From NCBI GenBank assembly GCA_017999235.1, contig JAGOBN010000109.1:1-9328 (forward strand): a stretch of 9,328 nt of DNA, written 5' to 3'. This DNA is from Anaerolineales bacterium (GTDB lineage Bacteria > Chloroflexota > Anaerolineae > Anaerolineales > UBA6663). The position numbers were made by a program, and so were the translations under genes. This document shows, piece after piece, positions 6,330-9,328 of this stretch (positions are counted from its first letter, which is position 1; the number at the start of each line of letters is the position of its first letter). Below the pieces are notes generated by a model. The model saw only the letters and a list, made by a program, of their open reading frames with translations, had not been told where the DNA came from and searched no databases.

Positions 6330-8089
6330 TAGCGGCCGGCCCCCAGCGCCGCTTTTTCTTCCCGCACCAACAGCAGCAGTTCTTCCGCCGTGGCCAGAGT
6401 CTTCTCGCCGGCGCCGCCCAGCATCTGCGCCAGCTCCGCCACGCGGTCCGCCTTGGTCAGCGGCCGCACGTGCGTCAGCGTTCGGTCTCCGGCGATGACC
6501 TTCTCCACTTTGAAATGCTGGTCGCCAAAACCGGCCAGCTGCGGCAGATGGGTGATGCACAAGACCTGATGGTTGCGCGCCAAAGCCCACAGCTTGCGCC
6601 CCACCACCGTCCCCACCCGCCCGCCCAGACCCTGATCGATCTCGTCGAAGATCAGAGTCGGGGTCCGGTCGGCGCGCGCCAGCACGCCCTTGAGGGCCAG
6701 CATCAGGCGGGCGGTCTCGCCGCCGGACGCGATCTTGACCAGGGGCTTGAGACCCTCGCCCACATTGGGGGCCACCAGAAACTCCACCCGGTCCAGCCCG
6801 GTGGCGTCAAACGCCACGCGCCGGCTGTCCACAAAGGCGCCGGCCGGATCGTCCTGCCACTGCGCGTCCACGGCGAAACGCGCGCGCTCCATCCGCAGGT
6901 CGGTGAGTTCGGCTTCAATGCCGCGCCCCAGCCGCTCGCCGGCGGCGCGGCGCGCCGCCGTGAGCCGCGCCCCCAGCTGCCCCACCCGCCGCAGCAGCGC
7001 CTGCTCGTGCTTCTCCAGCTCGGCGATGCGCTCGCTGGCGTTGACCAGCGCGGCGCGGTCCGCCTGGGCTTTGGCCGCAAAGGCCAGCACCGCCTCCAGC
7101 GTCTCCCCATATTTGCGCTGCAGCCGCTTGATGAGCTCCAGGCGCTCTTCCACCGCGTCCAGCCGCTTGGGGTTGAACTCAATCGCGTCGCGGTAATCCT
7201 GCACCTCGTGGGCCAGGTCCTTGAACTGCTCGGCCAGCCCGTGCGCCGTGGCGCGGTGGCTCTCCAGCGCGGGGTCGATCTTGGCCAATTGGCCGAGCGC
7301 CTTGACGGCCCGGCTGAGCAGATCCGCGGCGGACACGGCTTCGTCATCGCCGCCGCCGGCCAGCGCCAGCCCCGCCTCATCCGCCAGCGCCGCCAGCTTC
7401 TCGGCGTTGGCCAGCCGCGTGCGCTCCTGCAGCAGGGCCTGGTCCTCGCCCGGCTTGAGGCGCGCGGTCGTGATTTCGTTGATCTGGAAGTCCAGCATAT
7501 CCAAGCGCCGTTCGCGCTCGCGTTCGTCGCGGCGCAGCTGGGCCAGCTCCTGCCGCAGCGCGCCCAGCTCGCGCGCCGCCTGCCCCACCGTCTCGCGCTC
7601 GGCCTCCAAATCCGCGAACCGGTCCAGCAGATAGAGGTGCTCGCGGACGCGCAGCAGTGAGAGGTGCTCGCTCTGGCCGTGGACGTCCACCACCTGCTGG
7701 CCGATCTCGCGCAGGATCGCCAGGCTGACGAGCTGGCCGTTGACGCGGCAGGCCGAGCGGCCTTCGCGGCGCAGATCCCGCGTCAGAGTCAGTTCGCCGG
7801 CGGCCGCATCGGGCGCTTCATCGCCCACCAGCGCTTCGCGCTCCAAGATGGCGGCTACGGCGTCGCGGGCGGCGTCCGTCAGCTGGAAGACGCCCTCCAC
7901 CCGGGCCACCTCGGCGCCGGCCCGCACCAGCGTGGGGTCGGCCTTGCCGCCCAGCAGCAGGCCCACCGCGTCGATGATGATGGATTTGCCGGCGCCGGTC
8001 TCGCCGGTGAGCACCACAAACCCGGCCGAAAACTCCAGCGTCAGCTGGTCGATGATGGCGAAATCGGTGATGGAGAGCGAGGCCAGCAT
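6329..8089 (-). CDS. recN: DNA repair ATPase RecN
   Basis: A 586-residue SMC-like protein of normal RecN length. The N-terminus MLASLSITDFAIID is the standard RecN opening, followed by Walker A GETGAGKS (29-36). The ABC signature SGGE begins at 455, Walker B IFDEI holds Asp482 and Glu483, and ITHLPQLA is the conserved switch region. The middle (about 160-400) is charged and Ala/Glu/Arg/Leu-rich, as expected for the coiled-coil arms. RecN binds DNA ends and helps hold and present broken chromosomes for RecA-dependent double-strand break repair in the cytoplasm. The frame is open 127 codons upstream of the chosen ATG (8087-8089), but that part is Arg/Gly/Pro-rich shadow of the preceding gene and absent from RecN proteins. 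The start lies 11 bases after the stop of the B-box gene, so it is co-transcribed. In many bacteria recN is LexA-regulated; I see no independent promoter or operator here. Confidence 0.97.
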   Translation of the reverse strand: MLASLSITDFAIIDQLTLEFSAGFVVLTGETGAGKSIIIDAVGLLLGGKADPTLVRAGAEVARVEGVFQLTDAARDAVAAILEREALVGDEAPDAAAGELTLTRDLRREGRSACRVNGQLVSLAILREIGQQVVDVHGQSEHLSLLRVREHLYLLDRFADLEAERETVGQAARELGALRQELAQLRRDERERERRLDMLDFQINEITTARLKPGEDQALLQERTRLANAEKLAALADEAGLALAGGGDDEAVSAADLLSRAVKALGQLAKIDPALESHRATAHGLAEQFKDLAHEVQDYRDAIEFNPKRLDAVEERLELIKRLQRKYGETLEAVLAFAAKAQADRAALVNASERIAELEKHEQALLRRVGQLGARLTAARRAAGERLGRGIEAELTDLRMERARFAVDAQWQDDPAGAFVDSRRVAFDATGLDRVEFLVAPNVGEGLKPLVKIASGGETARLMLALKGVLARADRTPTLIFDEIDQGLGGRVGTVVGRKLWALARNHQVLCITHLPQLAGFGDQHFKVEKVIAGDRTLTHVRPLTKADRVAELAQMLGGAGEKTLATAEELLLLVREEKAALGAGR

Positions 8090-8100
8090 AAATGCGAGTC

Positions 8101-8646
8101 CTATACCGAGATGCCGCGCAGCCGCGCGAACAGGGCGCTGGCGCCCAGGGCGCAGTACACGGCCGGCCATAACACGCCCACCAGCGCCCCGAGCAAGGTG
8201 CCGGCCGGCGCGCCGCTTAACACCGCCAGCAAGGCGCTGAGCAGCGGCAGGCCCAACAACGGCAGACAGCCCAGCACAAACGCGCCCGTGGCCGCCAAGC
8301 TCAGATAGCGGCCGCGGCGCCGGCGCACCGCCCAGCGCACAATCTCGGCGATGACGCCGCCGGCCACCGGGGCCAGGAACAGCACCAGAAAGCCCAGCCA
8401 AAAGGAGAGCAAGCCGGCCAGGCCGGCCAAGGGCGCGGCGATGACGCCGGCAATCAGATAATCCGACCATACGGCCGTCTCAAACACCTGCTGCTGCTGG
8501 CGCATGCACTCGCGGCAGCGGTAGCCCACCGGCGTGCGGACGATGCATTTGGCGCAGATCGGCTTGCCGCACTTGTTGCAGCGCAGCTGGGTGGCCATTT
8601 GGGGATGATTGGCGCAATACAGGGTGTCGGGCAGTGAGGCGGTCAT
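8101..8646 (-). CDS. B-box-type zinc-finger integral membrane protein
   Basis: A 181-residue protein. Its first 48 residues hold eight zinc-ligand candidates: Cys11, His14, Cys23, Cys26, Cys31, Cys34, Cys44 and Cys47. The pattern CxxH, CxxC, CxxC, CxxC matches B-box/RING-like cross-braced fingers binding two zinc ions. From about residue 63 onward the protein is hydrophobic, with probable membrane segments near 63-82, 84-104, 114-143 and 149-172, and a basic loop RRRRGR at 108-113 that would favour the cytoplasmic side. Such finger-plus-membrane proteins are annotated in bacteria as B-box zinc-finger proteins of unknown function; the finger probably binds a protein partner at the inner membrane face. 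The ATG (8644-8646) overlaps the nadK stop as ATGA with no strong Shine-Dalgarno, suggesting reinitiation. The stop is TAG at 8101-8103. Its position between nadK and recN is notable but does not explain its role. Confidence 0.82.
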   Translation of the reverse strand: MTASLPDTLYCANHPQMATQLRCNKCGKPICAKCIVRTPVGYRCRECMRQQQQVFETAVWSDYLIAGVIAAPLAGLAGLLSFWLGFLVLFLAPVAGGVIAEIVRWAVRRRRGRYLSLAATGAFVLGCLPLLGLPLLSALLAVLSGAPAGTLLGALVGVLWPAVYCALGASALFARLRGISV

Positions 8647-9328
8647 TTGATCTTGGTGGCGGAGGGGTTGTTGTTCATGCGCGCCATCAGACTGGCATAG
8701 AAATAATTGGGCGGACGCACGCGCGCGAAGCGGGCGGCGCTGGCGCCCATGTGGACGCGCACCGAGTCGCCGTCGCGCAGATTCTCCCGCACCTGGCCGT
8801 CAACACTCAGCAGCGCCGCATGCTCGGCGTCGGTGTTGGGGATGACTTCCACGGTGGCGCCCTGCGCCAGCACCACGGCGCGGTCCAGACTCAGGTGCGG
8901 GGCGATGGCGATCAGCAGGATGTTCTTAAGATCGGGCGGCAGGATGGGGCCGCCGGCGGCCAGGGCGTAGGCCGTGGAGCCGGTGGGCGTGGCCAGGATC
9001 AGGCCATCCGCCACGTAGGTGGTGAACTCATAGCCGTCGATCAGGGTCCGCAGGCGGGCGGGCGGCGCCAGCGCTCCGCGCCCCACCACGGCTTCATTCA
9101 GGGCATCGTGGCCGCTCAGCAGCCACCCGGAGCGGTAATGCTCCACGCGCAGCAGCATGCGTTCTTCCAGCCAGAAATCACCCGCCAGGACGCGCGGCAG
9201 CACTTCCGCCCATTCCCCGGGCTGGACCTCGGCCAGAAAGCCCAGCCGGCCCAAGTTGATGCCCAGCACCGGCACACCGTGCGGCGCGGCCAGCCGGCCG
9301 GCCCGCAGCATCGAGCCATCCCCACCCA
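8643..9328 (-). CDS. nadK: NAD kinase, 5' end outside window
   Basis: About 228 C-terminal residues of ATP-NAD kinase, which phosphorylates NAD to NADP in the cytoplasm. The gene enters at the window edge within the diagnostic GGDG motif (here GGDGS, on the minus strand of 9312-9326). It continues with GINLGRLGFL, HDALNEAVV (the NE motif that contacts NAD), and ATPTGSTAYALAAGGPI, the strongly conserved NAD-kinase block; LSVDGQ follows near the C-terminus. Roughly the first 60 residues are missing compared with the usual 280-300. An internal Met follows GGDGS and would give an open frame from 9311, but it lies inside the conserved fold and is not the start. The stop TGA (8643-8645) overlaps the next start codon. 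It is the first visible gene of the operon and its promoter lies beyond the window. Confidence 0.96.
   Translation of the reverse strand, partial: GGDGSMLRAGRLAAPHGVPVLGINLGRLGFLAEVQPGEWAEVLPRVLAGDFWLEERMLLRVEHYRSGWLLSGHDALNEAVVGRGALAPPARLRTLIDGYEFTTYVADGLILATPTGSTAYALAAGGPILPPDLKNILLIAIAPHLSLDRAVVLAQGATVEVIPNTDAEHAALLSVDGQVRENLRDGDSVRVHMGASAARFARVRPPNYFYASLMARMNNNPSATKIK

Noticed and set aside
6330..6590. N-terminal extension of the operon methyltransferase by 87 codons
   Set aside because: It is another frame of the recN C-terminus; the ATG at the TAATG junction precedes the recognisable protein start.
6470..7660. 396-codon plus-strand open frame and other long plus-strand frames opposite recN and the cyclase/ATPase gene
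   Set aside because: They are shadows in high-G+C sequence; the minus-strand genes have complete conserved motifs and these have none.
8090..8470. N-terminal extension of RecN by 127 codons
   Set aside because: It lies antiphase to the B-box gene, is Arg/Gly/Pro-rich, and RecN proteins start at the chosen MLASLSI sequence.

Overview
The window is a G+C-rich bacterial chromosomal segment. The repeat-bearing S8 (subtilase) tail, the zinc-ribbon/cyclase/ATPase/TPR giant protein and the nadK-recN neighbourhood together suggest a Chloroflexota (Anaerolineae- or Caldilineae-like) organism. That assignment is inference from gene content; nothing in the window is a phylogenetic marker that settles it. 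I see no insertion sequence, prophage gene, CRISPR array, tRNA or rRNA.

Layout. (1) Bases 1-639, plus strand: the C-terminal part of a secreted subtilisin-like protease, entering the window exactly at its catalytic serine codon and ending in twelve tandem hexapeptides based on GGIWHN. (2) Bases 647-700: a perfect 25-bp inverted repeat between two convergent genes, probably a bidirectional terminator. (3) Bases 718-4191, minus strand: a 1157-residue signalling protein with zinc ribbon, class III nucleotide cyclase, AAA/STAND-type ATPase and TPR repeats. (4) Bases 4284-4997, minus strand: a SAM-dependent methyltransferase. (5) Bases 4998-5304: a 307-bp divergent intergenic region with GC-rich inverted repeats, a T6 run and a seven-codon mini-ORF, which together look like a possible structured leader or small RNA. 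(6) Bases 5305-5502, plus strand: an unrecognised 65-residue zinc-ribbon protein with an excellent Shine-Dalgarno sequence and a terminator shared with the facing operon. (7) Bases 5571-9328, minus strand: a compact operon transcribed in the order nadK (5' end outside the window), a B-box zinc-finger membrane protein, recN, and a second SAM methyltransferase. Its genes overlap or nearly touch (ATGA, 11-nt gap, TAATG).

How the genes fit together. The operon combines NADP supply (NAD kinase), double-strand break repair (RecN) and two proteins of unknown role that are probably translated coupled to them. The cyclase/ATPase protein is a likely cAMP-producing sensor whose input is not visible here. 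The protease end is unrelated and simply converges on it. The least explained parts are the leader at 5120-5243 with the orphan zinc-ribbon gene after it, the periodic hexapeptide domain, and the zinc-finger membrane protein between nadK and recN.
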